13,978 nt of DNA from positions 1 to 13,978 of the forward strand of contig JACRDY010000013.1 of NCBI GenBank assembly GCA_016218485.1. Direction: 5' to 3'. Position numbers and translations under genes: made by a program. The stretch comes from Candidatus Falkowiibacteriota bacterium (GTDB taxonomy: Bacteria; Patescibacteriota; Patescibacteriia; JACRDY01). Shown piece by piece: positions 1-6,555 of the stretch (position 1 is the first letter of the stretch; each line of letters starts with the position of its first letter). The notes under the pieces were generated by a model, which was not told the origin of the DNA, did not search any database, and saw only the letters and a program-made list of their open reading frames with translations.

Positions 1-1
1 A

Positions 2-70
2 CGTTTCTTTCACCAACCGAAAATGCTGACAAAGCTGTGTGACAACTGCTTTAAGCTTTTTGAAGATTAA
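2..70 (+). CDS. possible C-terminal end of a gene entering from the left
   Basis: Frame 2 is open from the left edge to TAA at 68-70 and encodes 22 residues ending CDNCFKLFED. A terminator-like hairpin follows 30 bp later, which is what the 3' end of a plus-strand gene would look like. The stretch is too short to assign a family. The two closely spaced cysteines could be half of a zinc site, but that is a guess. Chance openness over 22 codons is quite possible. Confidence 0.25.
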   Translation, partial: RFFHQPKMLTKLCDNCFKLFED

Positions 71-95
71 GAGCTTCATAGACTTAGACAGTTCT

Positions 96-123
96 AAAAA
101 GACACCTGAGGGTGTCATTTTTA
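96..123. terminator. bidirectional intrinsic terminator
   Basis: GACACC-TGAG-GGTGTC is a perfect 6-bp stem with a tetraloop. A run of A precedes it and ATTTTTA follows, so it reads as a Rho-independent terminator on both strands. On the plus strand it could end a gene that leaves the left edge. On the minus strand it lies about 250 bp beyond the 535-aa membrane protein. Confidence 0.7.
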
Positions 124-236
124 GTATATCAAGTTTTAGTTGATTAAGGGAGTTTCGTAATTCACAGCTTATAAGGGCGAAACAGTAAAAAGCATAACGA
201 CTAAAGTCCTAACCTTAAGTTAAATCCCAATGACTG

Positions 237-359
237 AAAGTTCAAAGTTCAAAATCCAAAGTTCAAATCAAGTTCAAAGCTCAAATGTCAAATCAACGCG
301 CTCTTTGAACTTTGTCATTGGGCATTGATTTGTCATTTGGATTTTGAACTTTGAACTTT
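237..359. repeat. AT-rich intergenic inverted repeat built from AAGTTCAAA words
   Basis: A perfect 24-bp inverted repeat pairs 237-260 with 336-359. Between the arms are more copies of the words GTTCAAA and CAAATGTCAAATCAA and their complements, for example TTGATTTGTCA at 326-336 against a one-mismatch partner at 286-296. The element occupies the gap beyond the 3' end of the 535-aa membrane protein gene. Nothing codes here. Such tracts are common intergenic filler in Patescibacteria genomes. The rest of 124-236 shows no clear feature. Confidence 0.75.
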
Positions 360-378
360 TCTGGTATGTAATTCGTAA

Positions 379-1986
379 TTAATAAATCTCCTCCTTTTTC
401 TCCCTGACAAACGAAAACCACCGCTCCACTACCGCCAGGATAAGCTTGAGCGGCGCCTCAATCACAAAGTCAAGCATGAAAACGAAAACATTAACCTTGG
501 ACAGCTTGACCGAGAGCCAACGGCCAAAGCGGACAATCGGCAGCGAGAAGAAGTCAAAAATCATATTGATAAAACCTTCACGGCTGTCCAGGACAATCAG
601 CTCGCGCGCGCGGCCGCGAATGGTTAGGGCAAAGAAACTGACCAACGACAGGAAGAAGATAAAAATGGCGCCGGAGAGGATGTTAAAATCCAGCCGAATC
701 AAAAACCAAATGACCAGACCGAAACTGATCCCGTAGGTAATAAGGTAAAAGAGGTTGAAAAAGAAATTAACCAATCCTCGGCTGGCGGTATGGAGACGGA
801 TATGAAACTTGGGTTCATCCCCTGCCCGCTGGTAGACAATACCCTTGACTTCCTCAATAATTTTTTCGGTATTTTGTTTTTTGGGTAAGCGAATGAACAA
901 ACTGATCAAGAGCATCAGCACCGGCGGAAAGAGAATATTGATAACTAAGGTAGTGTAGTTAATGGCTGACTCCAGTAAATAATCAACCGGCACCTCAATC
1001 AGCAGCGCTAGCGCCATCTTGGTGATGAATAAATACAGGACGCTGCGAATAACGGAGCGAATCACCTTGATCCGAATCTCCCGGTAGCGATGATCACACG
1101 TCTCAATCAGTTTATCGGCCAGCATCTTGGGGTGACGAATAAGCGTATCAATCTCATCCGGATGCTCCAAGAGCGTATCGCGCAAAATAGCAAAATAGAC
1201 GGCGTATTTCCGGCCGATTTTATTGAGCTTGTGACGGAGCGGATGGTAGAGGTAGTAATCCAGACGAACCCGGACGCGTGGCCAGTGCTGTATCAATTTT
1301 TCCACCACCGCCGCGCTGGGCTGACCGCCAAAAAACTCCGGATAGACCTCGGACAGTAAATAGTAGTAAATAATCACCTCATCGGACTTGAACAAACTGC
1401 GCAGGACGGCAACATGGAGGAGCAGATCCTGGTCGCGCTCGTTAATGTTATCGGGCAGCGCCAAATCGCGCTTGAGCACCCGCACCATGGCTGAAGCCAG
1501 CGCATTACGCTGACGAAAATCAAACAGCGCTTCTTCAATCTCACAGGCGGCAATCTCCAAAAACCACGTATGGAACTTAGAACCGGGACGAGATCGGTAG
1601 TGCCGGTCAATAATTTCGCCCACCAGCAGGTACTTCTGCAGCAACGCATCCACCTCTTCAGCCCGCGACTCGGGCAGGGTGTTATTCGGTAAATAATTGA
1701 TCCGAATCAGCTCTTGGAGTAATTGCAAACCGAGTGTTTCCCGGCGGCGTTCAATCAATAGCAAACGTTTCAAAATCCGAAAAATGGCGTTTTTCCGCAG
1801 CAGGTGCTCGTCATTATAATCCACGACATTACGGAGTTTTTCATAAATCAGAGCCACCTTACCAATCACATGATTGACTGTAATCTTATTGTCATCATCC
1901 ACCACTGAACGTTCTTCAGTCACCTTGACCTGAAAAACGCCGACCATTTTGCTGATAAACGCGGGAATAAAAATTTTTTCTGTCAT
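379..1986 (-). CDS. large conserved-type membrane protein, unknown function
   Basis: I do not recognise a functional family. The product is 535 residues. Roughly the first 310 are charged, helical and probably cytoplasmic, rich in Arg/Leu/Glu. About four hydrophobic segments follow near residues 312-335, 343-365, 400-427 and 432-452. The tail contains two more amphipathic hydrophobic stretches (about 475-510) and ends in a charged KKEEI stretch. The start chosen is the ATG at 1986. An in-frame TTG at 2010 would add eight residues, but it lies within the terminal repeat of the inserted palindromic element at 1998-2175, so it is unlikely to be ancestral. The gene follows tsaB on the same strand with only that element between them. 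No catalytic motif is evident; a structural or envelope role is only a guess. Confidence 0.85.
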   Translation of the reverse strand: MTEKIFIPAFISKMVGVFQVKVTEERSVVDDDNKITVNHVIGKVALIYEKLRNVVDYNDEHLLRKNAIFRILKRLLLIERRRETLGLQLLQELIRINYLPNNTLPESRAEEVDALLQKYLLVGEIIDRHYRSRPGSKFHTWFLEIAACEIEEALFDFRQRNALASAMVRVLKRDLALPDNINERDQDLLLHVAVLRSLFKSDEVIIYYYLLSEVYPEFFGGQPSAAVVEKLIQHWPRVRVRLDYYLYHPLRHKLNKIGRKYAVYFAILRDTLLEHPDEIDTLIRHPKMLADKLIETCDHRYREIRIKVIRSVIRSVLYLFITKMALALLIEVPVDYLLESAINYTTLVINILFPPVLMLLISLFIRLPKKQNTEKIIEEVKGIVYQRAGDEPKFHIRLHTASRGLVNFFFNLFYLITYGISFGLVIWFLIRLDFNILSGAIFIFFLSLVSFFALTIRGRARELIVLDSREGFINMIFDFFSLPIVRFGRWLSVKLSKVNVFVFMLDFVIEAPLKLILAVVERWFSFVREKKEEIY

Positions 1987-1997
1987 AGCGAGAGTAT

Positions 1998-2175
1998 GAG
2001 ATGGTTGCAAAACTCCTTTAGCTGCAATGTGTCCTTTTCCTCCCAGACTTCGTCAAGGATTCAGCATAATGATTGTCACCCCGCAGTGGCGGGGCTACGC
2101 CGCCAATCATTGCCCTTTCCTCGTCTGGGATAAAAAGTCCTACATTTCGCTTAAAAGTAGTTTTGCAACCATTTC
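1998..2175. mobile_element. MITE-like inverted-repeat element, copy A (178 bp)
   Basis: The ends are inverted repeats: ATGGTTGCAAAACT at 2001-2014 is perfectly complementary to 2159-2172, and imperfect pairing continues inward. The centre holds a second inverted repeat around AATGATT/AATCATT, with CCCCGC/GCGGGG inside it. Copy B at 7046-7221 matches it in the opposite orientation: shared words include GTCCTTTTC, CTTCGTCAA, AATGATTG, TTTCCTCG, AGTCCT and TCGCTTAAAA in the same order. It encodes no protein. It begins 3 bp after the tsaB stop and ends 11 bp before the chosen start of the 535-aa gene, so it interrupts neither. No convincing target-site duplication is visible. Confidence 0.85.
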
Positions 2176-2178
2176 TAT

Positions 2179-2583
2179 CTACTGTTTAGACTGCGTGATA
2201 TGCGGCGTGCTGGAATACTTTATTGGCACTGCCGCAAAATGTCGCTGACGAGACAGAGGGCGTATCCGTGAGAGAAATTCTGCCTCAACCATTTCTCCGG
2301 CGTTAATGGCAACGACCGGAATATCCAAAACATACCCCAGTGTATTGCCCAGTATCACTCCCAAACGGAGCGCGGTAAATGAACCAGCGCCACTGACCAC
2401 TACCACTCCCCGCAGACCAGCCAAAGCATAACCGCCGTCACGCAAAAATTTGTCCAAACTTAGTAAGAGCTGCTCGGCCTGTTGCTGTCCCACCGCACGG
2501 CTCATCCGTCGAACCACCCTCTGACCATCAGAGAGCATGAAAGTCAGACGCTGGCGATCAATTGTTTTGATGAGCAACCACAT
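2179..2583 (-). CDS. tsaB: short TsaB-like protein (t6A tRNA modification)
   Basis: TsaB is the non-catalytic scaffold of the bacterial t6A machinery. It pairs with TsaD, TsaC and TsaE to make threonylcarbamoyladenosine at A37 of ANN-decoding tRNAs. Recognition rests on SGAGSFTALRLG at residues 64-75, the signature of the N-terminal actin-like half, followed by LGNTLGYVLDIPVVAIN. At 134 residues it keeps only this half; typical TsaB is about 220. The tail (KYSSTPHITQSKQ) resembles the basic end of other short Patescibacteria TsaB proteins, so the shortness looks like the lineage form rather than damage from the element 3 bp downstream. The ATG lies 3 bp after the PA14 gene's stop, so the two are probably co-transcribed. 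tsaD, tsaC and tsaE are not in the window. Confidence 0.75.
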   Translation of the reverse strand: MWLLIKTIDRQRLTFMLSDGQRVVRRMSRAVGQQQAEQLLLSLDKFLRDGGYALAGLRGVVVVSGAGSFTALRLGVILGNTLGYVLDIPVVAINAGEMVEAEFLSRIRPLSRQRHFAAVPIKYSSTPHITQSKQ

Positions 2584-2586
2584 AGC

Positions 2587-3735
2587 TTACTTCACGTACA
2601 GCCGGTTACTCGGCACCAACGTAGTTTTGGAATCCCAGTAGAGATGTACTTCCGCCTGGCCAGTGTTTTCAAAATATTCCAGATCAATAGTATGGAAACC
2701 GGCTGTCAGTGACACCGTACCTTCATTCCATTTCAGCGGATGCTTCTTCCAATCATTGATCACCAGCTTATCATCAATAGACAGCCGGACACCGTCGTCA
2801 GAATAAATATAGAAGGTCACGTTCTTAGCGCTCTCTATTTCCACTTTACCTGCCCAGCGAACAGAGAAACGGTCTTGGTCCAGGCCGCTGTTCGGCGCGC
2901 CCGTCCCCCAGTTAAAATTCACCTGACTATCAACTGTCTGATACTTCAACGTTTCAAATGATTCACCGGAGTAGTAGTAACCGTTCAGACCGGTGCCGCT
3001 GCCGGTGGTGCTGCCCGCCTTGCTGTAGGTGATCAGATCGCTCCGCTCATCCCCCATCAAGGTCTGGGCGGTGTCAGACAGCGCCACTTTGTACTGCTGG
3101 ATGTCATCACCGACTTTATAACGAAAATTCTGATACGGCACGTTCAAAATAAAACGAGTGCTGAAGTGGTAGCTGTCCCAGGAAACGCGCGAGAGGAACT
3201 TGCGGCTGTAACCATTGGTCAAAACATAGTAATCGCCTTCTCCATCATAGCGAAAAACTGTACCGGTAGGATGGCGGTTGCTGTCAAACGATCCGCCGCT
3301 AGTGTAGTCGCCATAGAAGGCATCAGCCAAGTCAATCACCCGGCTCTGCCAGGCTCCGCCGTACAAGGTAGCGGCTTGACTGACCGACTCAATGTAGCGC
3401 AAGACACCCTCCGGTTCCACGGCGTAAACTTTCGGGTCGCTGACTAATTTGACCAGATACGTACCCGGACGGATCATAATATTCTTGCCGAGATTGATTG
3501 AAGCCAAATCCGCCTTACTGACTGTCTTGACCCGATCAAAATTGTCATACCAAGAAAAATAAATACTGGAATGGGGAAAGGCGTGTCGCTGGCCGTCATA
3601 GCCATAGTAGTACACCGTCGAAGAGTCGGCGGCTTTGATTAAGTCGCCCGGTACGAGGCTCAAGGCCTGGGCCGGCATAGGCGCCAAAGAGACCAAAAAG
3701 CTCAAAATGAAAAATAGGGTAAATAATTTACGCAT
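2587..3735 (-). CDS. secreted surface protein with PA14 domain
   Basis: The 382-residue product opens with a clear signal peptide (MRKLFTLFF..., probable cleavage after PAQA, residue 24). Residues about 25-225 hold tandem aromatic-rich repeats, each with a YYYGYDG/RYDGEGDYYV strand, an R-H-A-F-P or R-K-F-L turn, and YFSWYDNF or SWDSYHF. I associate this module with Patescibacteria envelope proteins. A short Gly/Ser/Thr linker follows. Residues about 249-375 are a PA14 domain: LNGYYYSGE, the RFSVRWAGKVE strand, FYIYSDDGVRLSIDDKLVINDW and AEVHLYWDS. PA14 domains usually bind carbohydrate. The protein is probably displayed outside the cell and may bind glycans; its partner is unknown. It is followed directly by tsaB, a co-location without obvious functional logic. 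Confidence 0.85.
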   Translation of the reverse strand: MRKLFTLFFILSFLVSLAPMPAQALSLVPGDLIKAADSSTVYYYGYDGQRHAFPHSSIYFSWYDNFDRVKTVSKADLASINLGKNIMIRPGTYLVKLVSDPKVYAVEPEGVLRYIESVSQAATLYGGAWQSRVIDLADAFYGDYTSGGSFDSNRHPTGTVFRYDGEGDYYVLTNGYSRKFLSRVSWDSYHFSTRFILNVPYQNFRYKVGDDIQQYKVALSDTAQTLMGDERSDLITYSKAGSTTGSGTGLNGYYYSGESFETLKYQTVDSQVNFNWGTGAPNSGLDQDRFSVRWAGKVEIESAKNVTFYIYSDDGVRLSIDDKLVINDWKKHPLKWNEGTVSLTAGFHTIDLEYFENTGQAEVHLYWDSKTTLVPSNRLYVK

Positions 3736-3791
3736 ACAGTTAAAATCTTATGATATTCACAGTCTATCAAAAATAAGGCAAAAAATCCAGT

Positions 3792-4259
3792 TCACGGCTG
3801 GAGAGCCTTGAGGTCGGCCAAAACCTGCGCTGCGTGCTCGGCCGGCTTGACGTTACTATAAACTTTGGCGACCTGGCCATGCGGATTAATTAAAAACGAT
3901 ATCCGCCACACTCCAGCGAATTCTTTACCCATGAACTTCTTTTTGCCCCAAACACCGTAGGCCTTAATCATGGTCAAATCTTCATCAACGAGCAACGGGA
4001 ACGGCAGATCAAACTTGGCGGCGAATTTTTGATGACTCGCAGCCGAATCTTTGCTGACTCCGAGTACTACCGCTTTTATTTTTTTGAATTGAGTAAAGTC
4101 ATCCCGCAGCGCGCAGGCTTCCGTGGTGCAGCCGGGCGTGTCATCTTTAGGGTAAAAATACAACAGCACCCACTGACCGGCATAACCGGACAATGAGTGC
4201 GTTTTACCGTTGTGATCAATGGCTGAAAAAGCCGGGGCCGCGTCGCCTACGTGTAGCAT
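3792..4259 (-). CDS. bcp: thioredoxin-dependent peroxiredoxin, Bcp/PrxQ type
   Basis: Reduces hydrogen peroxide and organic hydroperoxides using thiol reductants, in the cytoplasm. The 155-residue protein has the full single AhpC/TSA domain: VGDAAPAF at the N-terminus and YFYPKDDTPGCTTEAC at 34-49. Cys44 is the peroxidatic residue and Cys49 the resolving residue, five positions later, as in the PrxQ alpha-2 class. Arg135, in GVWRISFLI, matches the conserved active-site arginine region. I chose the ATG at 4259 because MLHVGDAAPAF matches the usual start; an upstream in-frame ATG at 4310 would add 17 atypical residues running through the AT-rich repeat. The gene lies between superoxide dismutase and the PA14 gene on the same strand. 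Dismutase product H2O2 is its natural substrate. Confidence 0.93.
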   Translation of the reverse strand: MLHVGDAAPAFSAIDHNGKTHSLSGYAGQWVLLYFYPKDDTPGCTTEACALRDDFTQFKKIKAVVLGVSKDSAASHQKFAAKFDLPFPLLVDEDLTMIKAYGVWGKKKFMGKEFAGVWRISFLINPHGQVAKVYSNVKPAEHAAQVLADLKALQP

Positions 4260-4301
4260 AGTTTTTGATAACACCTTATACTTTAATCCCTGGATGAAAT
4301 T

Positions 4302-4425
4302 ATAAATCAAAAATCCTAAGCCCTAAATAAATCATAAATTCTAAATAATAAACGACGGGTTTAGAATTTTGAATTTAGGTATTAAAATTTATTTAGGATT
4401 TATAATTTTGGATTTATGATTTAAT
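4302..4425. repeat. AT-rich intergenic inverted repeat built from TTTAGGATTT words
   Basis: The 196-bp gap between sodA and bcp is filled by an imperfect palindrome. CCTAAATAAATCATAAATTC at 4322-4341 and nearby words are mirrored by TTTAGAATTTTGAATTTAGG at 4360-4379 and ATTTAGGATTTAT at 4390-4402. Related AGGATTTAGGAA words recur at 5536-5548, before the gene at 5517. It shows no coding potential. It resembles the element at 237-359 in design but uses different words. The bcp promoter, if bcp has its own, must lie in or beside it; I could not pick one out. Confidence 0.65.
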
Positions 4426-4455
4426 ATAATACACTTAAGATGCTACAACGGTACC

Positions 4456-5070
4456 CTACTGAACCTCGGTAAAACGCCTCGTCACTGCCGGCCAGCTGAC
4501 TACATTCCACCAGGCGGCAATATAGTCCGGCCGTTTATTCTGGTATTTAAGGTAGTAGGCGTGTTCCCAGACATCTAAACCTAAAATGGGCTTGAGCCCA
4601 TCACTTAGCAAACTGTCCTGATTTGGTTTGGCAATAATTTCCAGCTGACCACTGCCGTTGACCACCAGCCAGGCCCAGCCGCTGCCAAAAACGCCGGTCG
4701 CGGCCGCGCTGAATTTTTCTTTAAAATCAGTAAACGAACCAAAGGCAACGTTGAGAGCTGCGGCCAGCTCACCGTCCGGCTCGCCGCCCGCGTTGGGCGC
4801 CATAATAGTCCAAAAGAGCGAATGGTTGGCGTGACCGCCACCGTGATTGCGTACCGTCAGGCGAATATCCTCGGGCACAGCGGTCAAACCGCGCAACAGC
4901 TCATCAAGAGTTTTTTCCAGCAGCTCCGGATGCTGCTGCAGCGCCTCGTTTAACTTGTTCACATAGGCCTGATGATGTTTGGCGTGATGAATCTCCATTG
5001 TGGCCGCATCAATATACGGCTCCAGCGCGTCGTACGGATACGGCAACGCCGGCAAAGTATGCTCTGCCAT
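4456..5070 (-). CDS. sodA: superoxide dismutase, Fe/Mn family, Mn-type residues
   Basis: Dismutes superoxide to O2 and H2O2. The 204-residue length is normal. The N-terminus reads HTLPALPYPYDALEPYID and METIHH-type metal helix is present as MEIHHAKHHQAYVN. Predicted metal ligands are His28, His83 (GGHANHSLFW), Asp166 and His170 (LDVWEHAYYLKY). Gly77-Gly79 before HANH and Gln151 in PNQDS match the Mn-type arrangement, where the outer-sphere glutamine comes from the second domain; Fe-type enzymes carry it near the HANH helix. A cambialistic enzyme cannot be excluded. No signal peptide is seen, so it is cytoplasmic. The stop of the upstream membrane-protein gene is 24 bp away, suggesting co-transcription. 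Its product feeds the peroxiredoxin gene downstream, and it lies divergent from the copper operon. Confidence 0.95.
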   Translation of the reverse strand: MAEHTLPALPYPYDALEPYIDAATMEIHHAKHHQAYVNKLNEALQQHPELLEKTLDELLRGLTAVPEDIRLTVRNHGGGHANHSLFWTIMAPNAGGEPDGELAAALNVAFGSFTDFKEKFSAAATGVFGSGWAWLVVNGSGQLEIIAKPNQDSLLSDGLKPILGLDVWEHAYYLKYQNKRPDYIAAWWNVVSWPAVTRRFTEVQ

Positions 5071-5094
5071 AAAATCATAGATTATGAATTACCT

Positions 5095-5517
5095 TTACCC
5101 GTTCTTAGTTTCTTTGCGGATGATCTGCCAGTGAATCAGATACAGCGGCAAACCAATGATAATCTGAGCCAAATTCGTTGCCGCCTGACGGCTACGGTCG
5201 GCCGCGGCGTAATCAATCTTGGAGTCCGTCTCCTGCCAATTCTGGTATTCCACCACCCACGCTTCCAGCGCCTGCTGCTGATCTTCACTGACCTCAACTT
5301 TTTTGCCAGCAGTCCGGCTCGCTACCACCGCTTCTTTACTGACCGGTGGCATGGGCACGCTGCGGCCGTAGTATTGATCTGAATAAGCTTTCGTGAAGAC
5401 ATACGTTTTAAGCCCCAAATTAATAAAACCCACTCCCCCGACGATCAGGAGCACCAGACCGACAAGCGCGAACAGGTATAGGTAAATGGTGCGAATAAGG
5501 CCTCTTTTCTCAAACAT
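5095..5517 (-). CDS. small two-helix membrane protein, unknown function
   Basis: I do not recognise the family with confidence. The 140-residue product has one strong hydrophobic helix near the N-terminus (about 10-33, starting after KRGLIRT), a soluble loop of about 75 residues rich in Glu, Gln and Ser, and a second helix at about 113-129 followed by a basic RKETKNG tail. Both termini are probably cytoplasmic by the positive-inside rule. It is the first gene of the minus-strand run and is followed 24 bp later by sodA. No cysteine or histidine cluster suggests redox or metal chemistry. Confidence 0.8.
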   Translation of the reverse strand: MFEKRGLIRTIYLYLFALVGLVLLIVGGVGFINLGLKTYVFTKAYSDQYYGRSVPMPPVSKEAVVASRTAGKKVEVSEDQQQALEAWVVEYQNWQETDSKIDYAAADRSRQAATNLAQIIIGLPLYLIHWQIIRKETKNG

Positions 5518-5556
5518 AATGTTAGGAATTAAGATTTAGGATTTAGGAATAATAAT

Positions 5557-5584
5557 AGTATAGCAAAATCAAGCCTAAAACCAA
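5557..5584 (-). promoter_or_regulatory. putative sigma-70 promoter for the superoxide dismutase run
   Basis: Read on the minus strand, TATACT (5562-5557) is a good -10 box. TTGGTT (5584-5579) lies 16 bp upstream and matches TTG of the -35 consensus. The start codon at 5517 is 40 bp downstream. The promoter faces away from the copper-operon promoter in the same 168-bp gap. The call rests on sequence pattern only. Confidence 0.4.
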
Positions 5585-5611
5585 AATTGCCTGAGACATG
5601 TGGATAATCTC

Positions 5612-5664
5612 TTGACTCACCATTTATTATAGAGTACTCTAGGGTATATACCCCCCTGGGGTAT
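5612..5664 (+). promoter_or_regulatory. copper-operon promoter with overlapping CsoR-type operator
   Basis: TTGACT at 5612-5617 is a near-consensus -35; at 17-bp spacing the -10 would be TACTCT (5635-5640), a weak match. Palindromes follow. AGAGTACTCT (5631-5640) is perfect and covers the -10. GGGTATATACCC (5642-5653) is perfect. ATACCCC-CCT-GGGGTAT (5648-5664) has 7-bp arms and the G/C-tract form known for CsoR/RcnR-family operators. The repressor gene begins 21 bp downstream, so autoregulation is the simplest reading: repressor bound without metal, released on metal binding. Confidence 0.75.
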
Positions 5665-5685
5665 TGAACGAAAAATGATATTTTT

Positions 5686-5964
5686 ATGAAAGGTCACATC
5701 AAACCACACTACCAAAAACGCCTCCTCCACCGGCTAAAAATTGTCCAGGGCCAGATTCGGGGATTAGTGGGCATGGTAGAGGATGAGCAATACTGTATTG
5801 ATATATTAAATCAATCCAGCGCGGTGCAGGAATCACTCAAGAGTTTTGATACCCTGATGCTCGACAACCACCTCCGCACCCACATCGCTCCCCGATCCAG
5901 CAATACCGCGGACGAAAAATATCTCCAAGAGCTGCTGAAAATTTATAAATTCAAAAATAAATAA
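5686..5964 (+). CDS. csoR: CsoR/RcnR-family metal-sensing repressor with C-H-H site
   Basis: A 92-residue all-helical repressor of the CsoR/RcnR/FrmR family. RLKIVQGQIRGLVGMVEDEQYC (residues 16-37) is the family core. The metal site has Cys37, His62 and His66 with the family's exact spacing (25 and 4 residues). Classical copper CsoR has C-H-C; this protein has C-H-H, as in the Thermus thermophilus CsoR. RcnR also has H-C-H-H, so His4 or His8 could supply a fourth ligand. Because it heads an operon with a CopA ATPase, Cu(I) is the best inferred signal, but Ni, Co or Zn cannot be excluded. It lacks the Cys-Cys pair of persulfide-sensing CstR. It is the first gene, 21 bp after a CsoR-like operator and 4 bp before the rhodanese gene. 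Confidence 0.9.
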   Translation: MKGHIKPHYQKRLLHRLKIVQGQIRGLVGMVEDEQYCIDILNQSSAVQESLKSFDTLMLDNHLRTHIAPRSSNTADEKYLQELLKIYKFKNK

Positions 5965-5968
5965 TCCC

Positions 5969-6553
5969 GTGAAAAAAACAGAATATTTTACTATCATACT
6001 CATAGTCTGTGCTCTAGCCCTGACCGGCTGGGCGATTGTTGATTTCATCAATACTCACGCGGTTGATCAGACACCGGCACTGGCCGCCGCTCAATCAGAG
6101 ACGACGACCGCGGCCGAACTGCCGGACAAATGCGCTACCCCGCCAGATTATACGTTAGCAGAATGGCAAGACCACATGTCCCACCATCCGGATCAATACC
6201 GCGAATGCTTAACCAGCGAAACGATCAGCACTACCTACAAAGACATCACCGCCAAAGATCTTGCCATCATGCTGGATAATAAAAATTTCTTTCTCCTGGA
6301 TGTCCATACCCCTGAACAGCAGCATATCGCTCAGACCGACGCCGTTATTCCCTATGATCAAATCCTGACCAGTCAGGACCAGCTACCGGCGGATCGGAAC
6401 ACTCCAATCGTCGTGTACTGCCGCAGCGGTAATATGAGCGCCACCGCCGCCCAAACCTTAACTGACCTAGGCTATACCAATGTTTACAATGTAGTCGGTG
6501 GCACGCTTGACTGGCAACAACAAGGCTACGAACGAACAGACGAATTATTATAA
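5969..6553 (+). CDS. membrane-anchored rhodanese (sulfurtransferase) protein
   Basis: A 194-residue protein that starts with GTG. Residues about 7-27 form one N-terminal signal anchor, so the rest probably faces outside the membrane. A linker (30-54) leads to a short segment with Cys55 and Cys80 flanking DHMSHHPDQY, a His/Met-rich stretch that could bind metal or form a disulfide. Residues about 90-190 are a rhodanese domain: DITAKDLAIML, FFLLDVHTPEQ, and the active loop YCRSGNMSA with nucleophile Cys151, then GYTNVYNVVGGTLDW. Rhodaneses carry sulfane sulfur as a cysteine persulfide. Outside the cell, the natural donor and acceptor are unknown; copper-thiol or persulfide handling is an inference from the operon. 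It lies 4 bp after csoR and 2 bp before the next gene. Confidence 0.9.
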   Translation: MKKTEYFTIILIVCALALTGWAIVDFINTHAVDQTPALAAAQSETTTAAELPDKCATPPDYTLAEWQDHMSHHPDQYRECLTSETISTTYKDITAKDLAIMLDNKNFFLLDVHTPEQQHIAQTDAVIPYDQILTSQDQLPADRNTPIVVYCRSGNMSATAAQTLTDLGYTNVYNVVGGTLDWQQQGYERTDELL

Positions 6554-6555
6554 AT

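Noticed and set aside
1987..2010. Upstream TTG start giving the 535-aa membrane protein 8 extra residues
   Set aside because: The TTG is part of the element's terminal repeat; the ATG at 1986 is the more economical start.
1998..2175. Rho-independent terminator or riboswitch between tsaB and the next gene
   Set aside because: The same structure recurs in opposite orientation at 7046-7221 with homologous sequence, so a mobile repeat explains it better.
2179..2583. tsaB truncated by the element next to it
   Set aside because: The gene ends in a plausible basic tail and stop before the element, and short TsaB forms fit this lineage.
4260..4310. Longer start for the peroxiredoxin
   Set aside because: It adds 17 residues not expected in Bcp and overlaps the AT-rich intergenic palindrome.
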